The notes beneath the pieces are model-generated. The model saw only the letters and a list, made by a program, of their open reading frames with translations, ran no database searches and had not been told where the DNA came from. Shown here one piece after another: positions 1 through 11,283 of a stretch of DNA of 64,000 bases. The stretch's first letter is position 1; each line of letters begins with the position of its first letter. The position numbers and the translations under genes are program-made. This DNA is from Comamonadaceae bacterium (GTDB lineage: Bacteria; Pseudomonadota; Gammaproteobacteria; Burkholderiales; Burkholderiaceae_C): positions 1 through 64,000 of the forward strand of contig JAIYBZ010000012.1 of the NCBI GenBank assembly GCA_027488255.1, in the 5' to 3' direction.

Positions 1-703
1 GTGTCGGCATGGGCGTGGCCTGCACTGCCGTGCATGCCCAGCAATTGCAAGGCACTGGTGATTTGCAACTGGGCCCGCGTGGCGGCCATGGCATCGATGT
101 CGGCCTTGTTGATGACCACCAAATCGGCGATTTCCATCACGCCTTTTTTGATGGCTTGCAGATCGTCCCCGGCGTTGGGCAGTTGCATCAGCACAAACAT
201 ATCGGTCATGTTGGCCACCGCTGTTTCCGATTGGCCCACGCCCACAGTCTCGACCAACACCACGTCGTAGCCTGCGGCCTCGCAGACCAACATGCACTCG
301 CGGGTTTTTTCGGCCACACCGCCCAAGGTGCCGCTGCTGGGGCTGGGCCGAATGTAGGCCTGCTCGTGCACGCTGAGGTGTTCCATGCGGGTTTTATCGC
401 CCAAGATCGAGCCGCCCGAAACCGTCGAAGAAGGGTCAACCGCCAACACCGCAACACGGTGCCCTTGGCCAATCAGGTGCAAGCCCAGCGCCTCAATGAA
501 GGTGGATTTGCCCACTCCCGGCACGCCACTGATGCCCAAGCGAAAGGCCTTGCCGGTGTGCGGCAACAAGGCCGTCAACAACTCGTCGGCCAAGGCCCGG
601 TGGTCGGGCCGCGTGGACTCGAGCAGCGTGATGGCTTTGGCCATGGCTCGGCGCTGCGTGGCCGCGTGGCCCTGCAACAGCCCCTCGATCAACTGGGCAG
701 GGT

Positions 704-707
<4 letters not shown>
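1..707 (-). CDS. meaB: Methylmalonyl-CoA mutase-associated GTPase MeaB (partial, C-terminus off the window)
   Basis: G3E-family P-loop GTPase that loads and protects the adenosylcobalamin cofactor of methylmalonyl-CoA mutase. The frame is missing from the ORF track because it runs off the left edge, but reading the reverse strand gives a P-loop GVPGVGKS near residues 61-68, then [13 protein letters not shown] and the base-specificity motif NKAD, the order expected for MeaB/ArgK. The start is GTG at 707, overlapping the mutase stop as GTGA, so the two genes are translationally coupled. About 235 residues are visible; the family is usually 310-330. The track ORFs over this stretch are antisense or out-of-frame shadows. 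Confidence 0.93.
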
Positions 708-2881
<2,174 letters not shown>

Positions 2882-2954
2882 GGCGCAAAGCTTTCAGGAC
2901 AAAAATGACGGGTATCTATTTTGGCAGTTGAACCGGGCACGACTGCTGACACGC

Positions 2955-3005
2955 GTTGTGATTCATAATTATTGATGCAGAATATTTTAACCGGCTTACA
3001 ATCTG
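2955..3005. promoter_or_regulatory. Divergent promoter/operator between mutase and GntR regulator
   Basis: The 185-bp gap between the divergent genes is AT-rich around 2959-2990, unlike its surroundings. An imperfect palindrome (TGATTCATAAT facing ATTATTGATGCA) occupies about 2959-2979, and a TACAAT-like -10 for the plus-strand regulator lies at 2997-3002. This is a plausible site for the adjacent GntR protein. The assignment rests on sequence pattern only. Confidence 0.4.
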
Positions 3006-3066
3006 TCCCAACTTGAATTCCCCTTGATTGGCGCATTTTTTGCCCACCGACCGCACCCGCAGCACC

Positions 3067-3702
3067 ATGTCCGCCTTGTCTCTCGCCCCCCGCGCACTGT
3101 ATGAAGAAGTGGCCGAACTCCTGCGCCAGCGCATTTTTGCGCGCGAACTAGAGCCAGGCAGCTGGATCGACGAGCTGCGCATCGCCGAGGCGCTGGGCAT
3201 CAGCCGCACCCCCCTGCGCGAAGCCCTCAAGGTGCTGGCCGCCGAGGGTTTGGTGACCATGAAGGTGCGCCGGGGTGCTTATGTGACCGAGGTTTCTGAA
3301 AAAGACCTGCGCGATGTGTACCACCTGCTGGCCTTGCTCGAGTCGGATGCCGCGCGGGTGGTGGCTCAAAACGCGACAGCGGCGCAAATGGGCCAAATTC
3401 AGGCGCTGCACCACGACTTGGAGCGCGCCCAAAAAGACCGCGATCGCTTTTTTGAGATCAACGAAGCCTTTCACCTCTTGCTGCTGGAATTGGCCGACAA
3501 CCGTTGGCGCGACCAAATGGTGGTGGATCTGCGCAAAGTCATGAAGCTCAACCGCCACAGCTCTTTGTTCAAAGAAGGCCGCATTGAGCAGTCTTTGGCC
3601 GAACACCAAGCCATCGTGCAGGCTTTGGTGGAGCGCCAACCCGAGTTGGCCGCCCAGCGCATGTCGGCGCACTTCATGAACGGCTTGCAAGCCGCGCAAT
3701 GA
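3067..3702 (+). CDS. GntR family transcriptional regulator (FCD/FadR subgroup)
   Basis: DNA-binding regulator of 211 residues. The N-terminal winged helix contains the typical segment around ALGISRTPLREALKVLAAEG (about residues 42-61), followed by an all-helical FCD ligand domain with His-rich metal-site positions (for example ALHHDLERA, NEAFH, EHQAI). I chose ATG 3067 rather than the track's upstream TTG 3028 because the FCD family normally starts shortly before the ALYEEVAELLR helix. It is divergent from scpA-meaB, so the likely role is control of that operon in response to an organic acid or its CoA ester. Its end nearly touches convergent dusA. Confidence 0.88.
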   Translation: MSALSLAPRALYEEVAELLRQRIFARELEPGSWIDELRIAEALGISRTPLREALKVLAAEGLVTMKVRRGAYVTEVSEKDLRDVYHLLALLESDAARVVAQNATAAQMGQIQALHHDLERAQKDRDRFFEINEAFHLLLLELADNRWRDQMVVDLRKVMKLNRHSSLFKEGRIEQSLAEHQAIVQALVERQPELAAQRMSAHFMNGLQAAQ

Positions 3703-3708
3703 ACGGGT

Positions 3709-4719
3709 TCAGTCGGTGACCACCGCGCCGCGGGCCAGTGCCGCGCGGGCCAATTGCGCAACTTCTCGGGGCGGCAAGGGCTTGAGTTTGTGATCGCTCC
3801 ACACCTGACGCCACAAGCGCCCACCGCGTTGCCCGTGGTACAGCCCCAGCATGTGCCGGGCGATGGCATACCAAGGGCAGCCGTCTTCGGCAAAGGCGCG
3901 CTCCATATAGGCCACCATCGCCTCTTCCACCGCTTCGCGGCTGGGCACTTCGTGCGCGTCCCCCCAAAAAGTGTCGTCCCAAGTGCCTAAAAGCCAAGGG
4001 TTGTAATAGGCCTCACGCCCCACCATCACCCCGTCTGCATGCGCCAAATGGCTGGCGATTTCTTCGTTGGTTTTGATGCCCCCATTGACGGCGATGACCA
4101 AGCTGGGGAAATCTTTTTTGAGCTGGTAGGCCAGCTCGTACCGCAGCGGTGGAATTTCGCGGTTTTCTTTGGGGCTCAACCCATCCAACCAAGCGTTGCG
4201 CGCATGCACGATGAAGACTTGGCAGCCCGCCTCGCTCACGGTGCCGACAAAATCACGCACAAAGTCATAGCTTTCAATGCGGTCAATGCCAATGCGGTGC
4301 TTCACGGTGACCGGAATGTCCACCACATCGCGCATGGCCTTGACACCATCGGCCACGGTTTGTGGCTCGTTCATCAGGCAAGCGCCAAAGGCCCCGCGTT
4401 GAACACGGTCCGAGGGGCAACCACAGTTGAGGTTGATCTCGTCATAGCCCCACTCTTGCCCCAGCTTGGCGGCATACGCCAAATCGGCCGCATCGCTGCC
4501 GCCCAGTTGCAGCGCCACCGGGTGCTCTTCCGCGTTGAAGCGCAAATGGCGCTGCACACTGCCATGGCGCAAAGCGCCGGTGGTCACCATTTCGGTGTAC
4601 AGCAAGGTGTGGCGGGTCAACAGGCGGTGGAAAAACCGGCAGTGGCGATCGGTCCAATCCATCATGGGGGCGACAGACAAACGCCAGCGTTGGGAGTCAG
4701 GAAATTGCATGGAAGCCAT
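3709..4719 (-). CDS. dusA: tRNA-dihydrouridine(20/20a) synthase DusA
   Basis: FMN-dependent reductase that converts uridine 20/20a in the tRNA D-loop to dihydrouridine using NADPH. The 336-residue protein opens with the FMN-binding SVAPMMDWTDRHCR segment and has the catalytic Cys motif NLNCGCPSDRVQRGAFGACLM, then VKHRIGID and the NGGIKT phosphate-binding loop, all characteristic of the DusA subgroup. The track start at 4788 adds a non-conserved extension. ATG 4719 and ATG 4710 are both possible; an AAGG lies just upstream. It is a single gene convergent with the GntR regulator. Confidence 0.94.
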   Translation of the reverse strand: MASMQFPDSQRWRLSVAPMMDWTDRHCRFFHRLLTRHTLLYTEMVTTGALRHGSVQRHLRFNAEEHPVALQLGGSDAADLAYAAKLGQEWGYDEINLNCGCPSDRVQRGAFGACLMNEPQTVADGVKAMRDVVDIPVTVKHRIGIDRIESYDFVRDFVGTVSEAGCQVFIVHARNAWLDGLSPKENREIPPLRYELAYQLKKDFPSLVIAVNGGIKTNEEIASHLAHADGVMVGREAYYNPWLLGTWDDTFWGDAHEVPSREAVEEAMVAYMERAFAEDGCPWYAIARHMLGLYHGQRGGRLWRQVWSDHKLKPLPPREVAQLARAALARGAVVTD

Positions 4720-4811
4720 TATCCTTGCCCAAGTTGCCTTGGCCCTCTTGAGGGTTGCACAAAAAAGGTAGCATGCGATTCGATTCACTTCACTTCATTT
4801 CAGGGAAAAAC

Positions 4812-5225
4812 ATGAGCAATGCAACCCTCTGGTGGTTGGTCGGCGGCCTGCTGGTGGTCGCCGAGCTGGTGAGCGGCACCTTTTATCTCTTGATGCTGGC
4901 CCTGGGTGCAGTGGCCGCCGCACTTGCCGCGCACTTCGGCGCCAACTTGACGACACAACTGGCGAGTGCCGCCTTGATTGGGGGTTTGGCGGTGGTGCTT
5001 TGGCGGCAAAGCCGGTTACGCCGCGACAATGCTGAGCCCAGCGAGCTGCATCTGGACATTGGTGAAACCGTGCATGTCGAGGCCTGGGAAGAGCAAGGCA
5101 CAGCGCAAGTGAAACACCGTGGCGCCGCTTGGACTGCCGTCGGCTCAAGCGATCAAGCCCCTTCACCGGGCTTGCACCGAATTCAAGCCATTCAAGGCAA
5201 CCGCCTGGTGCTCGAAAAAATTTGA
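4812..5225 (+). CDS. NfeD family membrane protein
   Basis: Small membrane protein (137 residues) with two to three hydrophobic segments in the first 70 residues (LWWLVGGLLVVAELVSGTFYLLMLALGAVAAALAAH region) and a C-terminal OB-fold-like domain (about residues 80-137). NfeD proteins are encoded next to SPFH/stomatin-like proteins and are thought to work with them in membrane microdomains. The start ATG 4812 follows AGGGAAAAAC; the longer track start at 4755 is not supported. The paraslipin gene begins 28 bp downstream, so the pair is an operon. Confidence 0.88.
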   Translation: MSNATLWWLVGGLLVVAELVSGTFYLLMLALGAVAAALAAHFGANLTTQLASAALIGGLAVVLWRQSRLRRDNAEPSELHLDIGETVHVEAWEEQGTAQVKHRGAAWTAVGSSDQAPSPGLHRIQAIQGNRLVLEKI

Positions 5226-5253
5226 TCCGTATTTTTAAAGGGAGAGTCTTGAC

Positions 5254-6183
5254 ATGGAAATCGCCATTCTTTTTTTGGTTATCGCCGTTTTGTTCATCAT
5301 CAAAACCGTCAAAGTCGTGCCGCAACAGCACGCTTGGGTGGTGGAGCGACTGGGCAAGTACCACGCCAGCCTGACGCCCGGGCTGAACTTTGTGGTGCCG
5401 TTCGTGGACAACGTGATCCAAAAACACAGCCTGAAAGAAATCCCCCTCGATGTGCCCAGCCAAATTTGCATCACACGGGACAACACGCAGTTGCAAGTGG
5501 ATGGCATTTTGTATTTTCAAGTCACCGACCCCAAACTGGCCAGCTACGGTTCATCCAACTACATCGTGGCCGTGACGCAGTTGGCGCAAACCAGTTTGCG
5601 CAGCGTCATCGGCAAACTCGAGTTGGACAAAACCTTTGAAGAACGCGACATCATCAACGCCCAAGTGGTCGCGGCGATTGACGAGGCGGCCCTCAATTGG
5701 GGGGTAAAAGTGCTGCGCTACGAGATCAAAGACCTCACGCCGCCCAGCGAAATCTTGCACGCCATGCAGTCCCAGATCACGGCCGAGCGTGAGAAGCGTG
5801 CCTTGATTGCGGCCTCTGAAGGCCGCCGCCAAGAACAGATCAACATCGCCACGGGTGAACGCGAGGCCTTCATCGCCCGCTCGGAGGGCGAAAAGCAAGC
5901 CGCCATCAACAAAGCCCAGGGCGATGCTGCGGCCATCACCGAAATGGCCGAAGCCACGGCACAGGCCATTGAACGCATTGCCTCGGCCATTCGCCAACCC
6001 GGTGGCGAGCAAGCGGTTCAACTGAAGGTGGCCGAGCAAGCGGTGCAGGCCTACGGCAAAGTGGCACAAGACGCCAAAACCACGCTGATCGTGCCGGGCA
6101 ACATGAGCGAGGTGTCGGGCCTTATTGCCTCGGCCATGCAAATGATTCACACCAGCCAAGCCAGCCAGGCCAGCAAATCCTGA
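5254..6183 (+). CDS. SPFH/Band 7 paraslipin (stomatin-like, QmcA type)
   Basis: Membrane-anchored SPFH protein of 309 residues. One N-terminal transmembrane segment (about residues 2-18) is followed by the Band 7 domain starting VPQQHAWVVERLGKYH, the conserved LKEIPLDVPSQ and ITRDNTQLQVDGILYFQV, then a long Ala/Glu/Gln-rich coiled coil (TAEREKRALIAASEGRRQEQINIA) typical of flotillin-like oligomers. The adjacent NfeD gene fits the known SPFH-NfeD pairing. The role is membrane quality control or scaffolding; the exact substrate is unknown. It ends before a bidirectional terminator. Confidence 0.92.
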   Translation: MEIAILFLVIAVLFIIKTVKVVPQQHAWVVERLGKYHASLTPGLNFVVPFVDNVIQKHSLKEIPLDVPSQICITRDNTQLQVDGILYFQVTDPKLASYGSSNYIVAVTQLAQTSLRSVIGKLELDKTFEERDIINAQVVAAIDEAALNWGVKVLRYEIKDLTPPSEILHAMQSQITAEREKRALIAASEGRRQEQINIATGEREAFIARSEGEKQAAINKAQGDAAAITEMAEATAQAIERIASAIRQPGGEQAVQLKVAEQAVQAYGKVAQDAKTTLIVPGNMSEVSGLIASAMQMIHTSQASQASKS

Positions 6184-6210
6184 GAAAAAGACGCCCTGAG
6201 CCTTGGCCAC

Positions 6211-6238
6211 AAAAAAACCCGCCAAGGCGGGTTTTTTT
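6211..6238. terminator. Bidirectional rho-independent terminator
   Basis: Perfect AAACCCGCC/GGCGGGTTT stem with a 2-nt loop, flanked by a seven-A tract on one side and a seven-T tract on the other. It lies between the convergent paraslipin gene and phaB and so can stop transcription from both sides. Confidence 0.9.
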
Positions 6239-6298
6239 GTGCGCGTGAGCCGTAAACGTAAAGGCTCAGCACTTTGGCACAGCCCGAAGGCTGGGGCA

Positions 6299-7036
6299 TC
6301 AGCCCATGTGCAAACCGCCGTTGACGGAGAAGTCGGCGCCGGTGGCGTAACCACCCTCTTCGCTGGCCAGCCAGGCGATGATGGATGCGATTTCGCTGGG
6401 CTTACCCAAACGCTTGACAGGCACGGTGGCCACGATCTTTTCCAACACATCGGGGCGAATGGCGTTCACCATGTCGGTGCCGATGTAACCGGGCGAGACG
6501 GTGTTCACGGTCACGCCTTTGGTGGCCATTTCTTGTGCCAAGGCCATCGAGAAACCGTGCATACCGGCTTTTGCAGCCGAGTAGTTGGTTTGACCGGCTT
6601 GGCCTTTTTCACCGTTCACCGAGCTGATGTTGATGATGCGGCCCCAGCCTTTTTCCACCATGTCGGCCACCACCTGTTTGGTGACGTTGAACATGGAGTC
6701 CAAGTTGGTGTTCATCACAGCATCCCAGTCTTCGCGGCTCATTTTCAAGAACATGCGGTCCTTGGTGATGCCGGCGTTGTTCACCAGCACGTCGATGCTG
6801 CCGTGCTCGGCCTTGGTCTTGGAGAAGGCTTCCACGGTCGAATCCCAATCGCCCACGTTGCCCACCGATGCGTAAAAGGTGTAGCCCAACGCTTTTTGTT
6901 CGTCCAACCATTTGGTGTAGTCACGGGTGGGGCCGCAACCGGCGATGACCTTGAAGCCCTCTTGGTGCAAGCGTTGGCAAATCGCGGTCCCGATGCCGCC
7001 CATGCCCCCTGTGACGTAAGCTACTTTTTGACTCAT
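6299..7036 (-). CDS. phaB: Acetoacetyl-CoA reductase PhaB
   Basis: NADPH-dependent short-chain dehydrogenase (245 residues) reducing acetoacetyl-CoA to (R)-3-hydroxybutyryl-CoA for PHA synthesis. The N-terminal nucleotide site is VTGGMGGIGTAI; the catalytic Ser-Tyr-Lys set is seen as NISSVNGEKGQAGQTNYSAAKAG, and NNAGITKD is present. The C-terminal NGGLHMG matches PhaB proteins. It is the last gene of phaC-phaA-phaB with a 33-bp gap from phaA and an AAGGAGAC ribosome binding site before ATG 7036. Confidence 0.96.
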   Translation of the reverse strand: MSQKVAYVTGGMGGIGTAICQRLHQEGFKVIAGCGPTRDYTKWLDEQKALGYTFYASVGNVGDWDSTVEAFSKTKAEHGSIDVLVNNAGITKDRMFLKMSREDWDAVMNTNLDSMFNVTKQVVADMVEKGWGRIINISSVNGEKGQAGQTNYSAAKAGMHGFSMALAQEMATKGVTVNTVSPGYIGTDMVNAIRPDVLEKIVATVPVKRLGKPSEIASIIAWLASEEGGYATGADFSVNGGLHMG

Positions 7037-7069
7037 GGTGTGTCTCCTTGTTATGAGTGATGTGAAAAA

Positions 7070-8251
7070 TTAAACGCGCTCGATGGCCAGCGACACGCCC
7101 ATGCCACCGCCAATGCACAAAGCGGCCAAGCCTTTGTTGGCTTGGGTGCGCTGCATTTCGTGCAGCAAGGTGACCAAGATGCGGCAGCCCGATGCGCCGA
7201 TGGGGTGACCGATGGCAATGGCGCCACCGTTCACGTTGACTTTGGCAGGGTCAATGTCCAACGCTTTGTTGACCGCGCAAGCTTGGGCCGCAAAGGCTTC
7301 GTTGAGCTCGAACAAATCGACGTCTTGCGCTTTCCAGCCGGCGCGAGCCAAGGCCTTTTGCGAGGCGGGCACGGGGCCCATGCCCATGTGCGCGGGGTCG
7401 AGGCCGCTGGTGCCAAAAGCAGCAATGCGGGCCAAGGGCTTGAGCCCCAACGCGGCGGCTTTTTTGGCCGTCATGACCATCACGGCGGCTGCACCGTCGT
7501 TGATGCCCGAGGCGTTGCCTGCGGTCACACTGCCGGCTTTGTCAAACGCGGGGCGCAGACCGGCCAACACCTCAACACTGGTTTTCTTGTTGATGAATTC
7601 GTCTGAGTTGAAGACCACGGGATCGCCTTTGCGCTGAGGAATCAACACATCCACGATTTCGTTCTTGAACTTGCCCGCTTCTTGAGCGGCAGCCGCTTTG
7701 CTCTGGCTGCCTGCGGCCAAGGCGTCTTGCATGTCGCGGGTGATGCCGTGGGCTTTGGCCACGTTTTCAGCGGTGATGCCCATGTGGTACTGGTTGTACA
7801 CGTCCCACAAACCGTCCACGATCATGGTGTCGGCCATTTTCCAATCGCCCATGCGTTGGCCATCACGGCTGCCCGTCAGCACGTGCGGGCTGGCGCTCAT
7901 GTTTTCTTGGCCACCCGCGATCACGATCTCGCTGTCGCCCCAAGCCACGGCTTGCGCCGCCAACATCACGGCCTTGAGGCCCGAGCCGCAGACGGCATTG
8001 ATGGTGAGCGCAGGCGTTTCTTTGGCCACACCGGCCTTCATCATGGCTTGGCGCGCAGGGTTTTGGCCCACGCCCGCCGCCAGCACCTGGCCCATGATGA
8101 CTTCGCCGATGGCATCGGCTGGCAAGCCAGTGCGCTCGAGCAAACCCTTGATGACGATGCTGCCCAACTCGGTAGCGGGCGTTTTGGCCAATGAGCCACC
8201 GAACTTGCCGACGGCAGTGCGGGCGGCTGAAACGATCACGATGTCTTGCAT
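7070..8251 (-). CDS. phaA: Acetyl-CoA acetyltransferase (beta-ketothiolase) PhaA
   Basis: Biosynthetic thiolase (393 residues) condensing two acetyl-CoA to acetoacetyl-CoA. It has the acyl-accepting Cys loop NAVCGSGLKAV near residue 90, the NEAFAAQA segment, the His motif GGAIAIGHPIGASGCRIL and the terminal catalytic Cys in LCIGGGMG. Length and motifs match class II thiolases of PHA operons. It lies between phaC (29 bp upstream) and phaB. Confidence 0.96.
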   Translation of the reverse strand: MQDIVIVSAARTAVGKFGGSLAKTPATELGSIVIKGLLERTGLPADAIGEVIMGQVLAAGVGQNPARQAMMKAGVAKETPALTINAVCGSGLKAVMLAAQAVAWGDSEIVIAGGQENMSASPHVLTGSRDGQRMGDWKMADTMIVDGLWDVYNQYHMGITAENVAKAHGITRDMQDALAAGSQSKAAAAQEAGKFKNEIVDVLIPQRKGDPVVFNSDEFINKKTSVEVLAGLRPAFDKAGSVTAGNASGINDGAAAVMVMTAKKAAALGLKPLARIAAFGTSGLDPAHMGMGPVPASQKALARAGWKAQDVDLFELNEAFAAQACAVNKALDIDPAKVNVNGGAIAIGHPIGASGCRILVTLLHEMQRTQANKGLAALCIGGGMGVSLAIERV

Positions 8252-8280
8252 TTTTGTAGTCTCCTTTGAATGAATAAGAA

Positions 8281-9996
8281 TCAGTCTTTGGCCTTCACGT
8301 AACGGCCGGGAGCCGCTTCGATGGCCTTGTAAGTGGCCCCTTTACCGTAGGTCTTGGGTGCGACAATTTGTTTGCCCGCATGGCCCTTCAGCCATTGCGC
8401 CCAGTCGGTCCACCAGCTGCCGGGCATTTCTTTGGCGTTGGCGATCCAATCGTTCACATCGGCGGGGAACCGGGTGCCCTCGTGCAGCCAATGGCTGCGC
8501 TTTTTAGCGGCGGGTGGGTTGATCACCCCGGCGATGTGGCCCGAAGCGCCCATGACAAAACGCTTTTTGCCCGGCAACACTTGGGTGCTGGCATAAGCCC
8601 CGCCAATCGGCACGATATGGTCTTCGCGTGAACCATAAATGTAGACCGGCATGTCGACTTGGCTCAGATCGATGCGCTCGCCACAAACCTTGACCTTGCC
8701 CGGTTTGACCAAGTTGTTTTCGAGGTAGGTGTTGCGCAAATACCAGGCATAAAAAGGGCCGGGCAAATTGGTGGAGTCGCTGTTCCAGTAAAGCAAATCA
8801 AAAGGCGGTGGGGTTTCGCCCTTGAGGTAGTTGCCGACCACGTAGTTCCAGACGAGATCATTCGGGCGCAAAAAGCTGAAGGTCGAGGCCAAGTCTTGAC
8901 CTTTCAGCAAACCGCCCTTGCCCATTTGCATTTCTCGGAACTTGACGAAGTTGTCGTCAATGAAGACATCCAAAATGCCGGTGTCGGTGAAGTTGATCAG
9001 CGTGGTCAAGAAGGTGGCGCTGGCCACTGGTTTTTCACCACGCGCGGCCAACACCGCCAAGGCGTTGGACAAAATGGTGCCGCCCACACAGAACCCCAAA
9101 GCGTTGAGCTTGGGCGCTCCGGTGATGGCTTTCACCGTGTCGATGGCTTTGATGGCGGCGTGCTCGATGTAGTCGTCCCATGTTTTTTGGGCCATCGATT
9201 CGTCGGGATTGCGCCAGCTGACCACAAAAGTGCGGTGGCCCTGGCTGACGGCATAGCGGATCAGCGAGTTCTCGGGCTGCAAGTCGAGGATGTAAAACTT
9301 GTTGATGCACGGAGGGATCAACAAAAACGGCTTTTCGTAGACCTTGGCTGTGAGCGGCTTGTATTCGATCAGCTGAAAAAACTCGTTTTCAAAAACCACG
9401 GCCCCTTCGGTGGTGGCGACGTTTTTACCGACTTCAAACAGGCTTTCGTCGGTCATGGAGACATGGCCCTGCTGAATGTCGTGCATCAGGTTTTTGACGC
9501 CCTTGGCGATGCTTTCGCCTTTTGTTTCAACCGCCTTCTTTTGGGCCTCGGCATTGAAGGCCAAAAAGTTGCTGGGCGCTGCGGCCGCCACCCATTGCTC
9601 GATGGCGAAACGGATGCGGTTGCGGGTTTTTTCGTCGGCGTCGACCGCATCGGCCAAGCCCATCAGGGTGCGCGCATTCAGCAAATACGTGGCGGCATTG
9701 AAGGCGGCCACCGGGTTGGACGACCACGCCTCACCCGAAAAGCGTCGGTCTTTGACTTGCAAGCTGTTGTGCAAGCTCTGGTTCCACAAATCTGAGGCGT
9801 CTTTGAAATACTGGCCTTGCAAAGTCTGCAGTTTGTCGGCAGAGAACTTGAGTGGAGGGACCGCCTCGGCACCGGCTTTCAGCCCCCCGAGATCGATGGT
9901 TTGAAAATGCTGCATGGCCTGCCCCCAGCTTTTGGACAGGTTTTGCTGAAAACCCTCAGACATCTGGGTCCAAAATTCAGGTGTTGTAGCACTCAT
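8281..9996 (-). CDS. phaC: Class I polyhydroxyalkanoate synthase PhaC
   Basis: Polymerises (R)-3-hydroxyacyl-CoA into PHA on the granule surface. The 571-residue alpha/beta-hydrolase protein has a PhaC N-terminal domain, the lipase-like box with nucleophile Cys in GFCVGG, the Asp in YGSREDHIVP and the His in GASGHIAGVINPP, completing the Cys-Asp-His triad. Length is normal for class I (C. necator type) and no PhaE or PhaR partner is adjacent, consistent with class I. Start ATG 9996 follows CGGAGAGAACGC. It is first gene of the phaCAB operon, and its 88-bp upstream gap is shared with a divergent membrane-protein gene. Confidence 0.97.
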   Translation of the reverse strand: MSATTPEFWTQMSEGFQQNLSKSWGQAMQHFQTIDLGGLKAGAEAVPPLKFSADKLQTLQGQYFKDASDLWNQSLHNSLQVKDRRFSGEAWSSNPVAAFNAATYLLNARTLMGLADAVDADEKTRNRIRFAIEQWVAAAAPSNFLAFNAEAQKKAVETKGESIAKGVKNLMHDIQQGHVSMTDESLFEVGKNVATTEGAVVFENEFFQLIEYKPLTAKVYEKPFLLIPPCINKFYILDLQPENSLIRYAVSQGHRTFVVSWRNPDESMAQKTWDDYIEHAAIKAIDTVKAITGAPKLNALGFCVGGTILSNALAVLAARGEKPVASATFLTTLINFTDTGILDVFIDDNFVKFREMQMGKGGLLKGQDLASTFSFLRPNDLVWNYVVGNYLKGETPPPFDLLYWNSDSTNLPGPFYAWYLRNTYLENNLVKPGKVKVCGERIDLSQVDMPVYIYGSREDHIVPIGGAYASTQVLPGKKRFVMGASGHIAGVINPPAAKKRSHWLHEGTRFPADVNDWIANAKEMPGSWWTDWAQWLKGHAGKQIVAPKTYGKGATYKAIEAAPGRYVKAKD

Positions 9997-10084
9997 GCGT
10001 TCTCTCCGAGTAAATTGCTTTGATGATGTCTACTGCCTTCAGTATCTGACAAATTGATGTCACCTAAATTACAAAGACAAAAAA

Positions 10085-10387
10085 ATGTACCTGATCATCA
10101 TCGCATGGCTCTATGTGACCTTGCTCATGGCATTGGCGGAAGCTTTCAGCACCCAAGGGACCGTTTTGGGAGCCATCATCACATTTCTTTTGTATGGCTT
10201 GTTGCCAATGTCGCTGGTGGCCTACCTCATGGGCACACCCATGCGCCGCAAAGCCCGGCAACGAGAAGAAGCCCGGTTGCAGCAAGCCACAGCACCGGCT
10301 GAATCAGTGATCGAGCCAGATGCAAGCCGCCATGCGACCGGACTGCCCGAACAGCCGGCTGTCGCGCCGGTGCGAAAAGAACTTTGA
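10085..10387 (+). CDS. Small two-helix membrane protein, function unknown
   Basis: A 100-residue protein with two hydrophobic segments (about residues 2-20 and 29-50) followed by a basic turn MRRKARQREEARLQQ and a disordered, Pro/Ala-rich cytoplasmic tail. I recognise it only as a type of conserved hypothetical seen in Burkholderiales; no function can be given. It is divergent from phaC, and its last 84 bp overlap the 3' end of convergent pgeF, so the tail may not be under independent selection. Confidence 0.65.
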   Translation: MYLIIIAWLYVTLLMALAEAFSTQGTVLGAIITFLLYGLLPMSLVAYLMGTPMRRKARQREEARLQQATAPAESVIEPDASRHATGLPEQPAVAPVRKEL

Positions 10388-11134
10388 GCTCTGGCTGGCG
10401 GTACACCACTGCGGCTGGCTGTTGTTGCCGTAAATTTGCGTCACGCCCCGCATTTGCAAGCGAAGACGGGCCAAGCCCGCCAAGTCTGCCCACCATTTGT
10501 GGGGACCATTGGGCTGGAAATGCGCCTCAGCGGCAGGCAAGCCACGGCAAAAAGCCGCTTTCACTTCAGGCCCCACCTCGAAAGCTTGCGGGCCAATGCA
10601 GGGGCCAAGCCACACCAAAATCTCGTGGACAGGGGTGCCGGACAAAGGTGCGGTGTTCAACAAGGACTCGAGCACCCCGAGCCCAATTCCTGTTCCAGCG
10701 TCGGTTTCGGCTTTAACGCCCGCAACCACTTCACCCGCCAGTCCACGCCAACCGGCGTGCGCAGCGGCGACCCAACGCCCCGCGGCGTCACACATCAAGA
10801 CCGGCAAACAATCGGCCACCATGATGGTGCACGCGACGCCAGCTTGCTGCGAGAAACACGCGTCCGCCTCGGTGCCATCTGCCAAACCGGCATGCACTGG
10901 CAGCACCTGCACGCCATGGACTTGTTTCAGAAACACAGGGGGCGTCCCGATGGCCTCACGCAAGCGATGGCGGTTGCTGGCAACATGCGACGGCACATCG
11001 CCCACATGGTCACCCAAGTTCATGCTGTCCCAAGGTGCACCGGACAGTCCGCCGTGACGGTCCGTCATGACCGCCCGAACGCGATGGGGCGCCGGCCAGT
11101 CGGGTTGCAACCAATGCTCGGGAATCAAGGTCAT
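10304..11134 (-). CDS. pgeF: Peptidoglycan editing factor PgeF (YfiH/laccase-domain, multicopper polyphenol oxidase fold)
   Basis: Removes mis-incorporated amino acids from UDP-MurNAc peptide precursors. Conserved features are MTDRHGGLSGAPWDSMNLGDHVGD near the N-terminus, LKQVHG, the metal-site VADCLPVLMCD, and AAAHAGWRGLAGEVV, plus LGPCIGPQAFEVGPEV. From ATG 11134 the protein is 276 residues, near the family norm; the track start at 11248 adds 38 unsupported residues, although no strong ribosome site marks either. The C-terminus overlaps the convergent 10085-10387 gene. It is divergent from aat. Confidence 0.9.
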   Translation of the reverse strand: MTLIPEHWLQPDWPAPHRVRAVMTDRHGGLSGAPWDSMNLGDHVGDVPSHVASNRHRLREAIGTPPVFLKQVHGVQVLPVHAGLADGTEADACFSQQAGVACTIMVADCLPVLMCDAAGRWVAAAHAGWRGLAGEVVAGVKAETDAGTGIGLGVLESLLNTAPLSGTPVHEILVWLGPCIGPQAFEVGPEVKAAFCRGLPAAEAHFQPNGPHKWWADLAGLARLRLQMRGVTQIYGNNSQPQWCTASQSSKFFSHRRDSRLFGQSGRMAACIWLDH

Positions 11135-11283
11135 GGGCGTGGTGGAAAGTGGTGGGACGAGGTGAAAGCTCAATAAAAATAGCCGCCAAGCGCCTCGCTC
11201 AGCGGTCAAGGATAAACCCAAAAAATCAACATTGCCGATGATTTGCAACGAGAAAATGGCATCACTTCATGTGTAATGCACCT

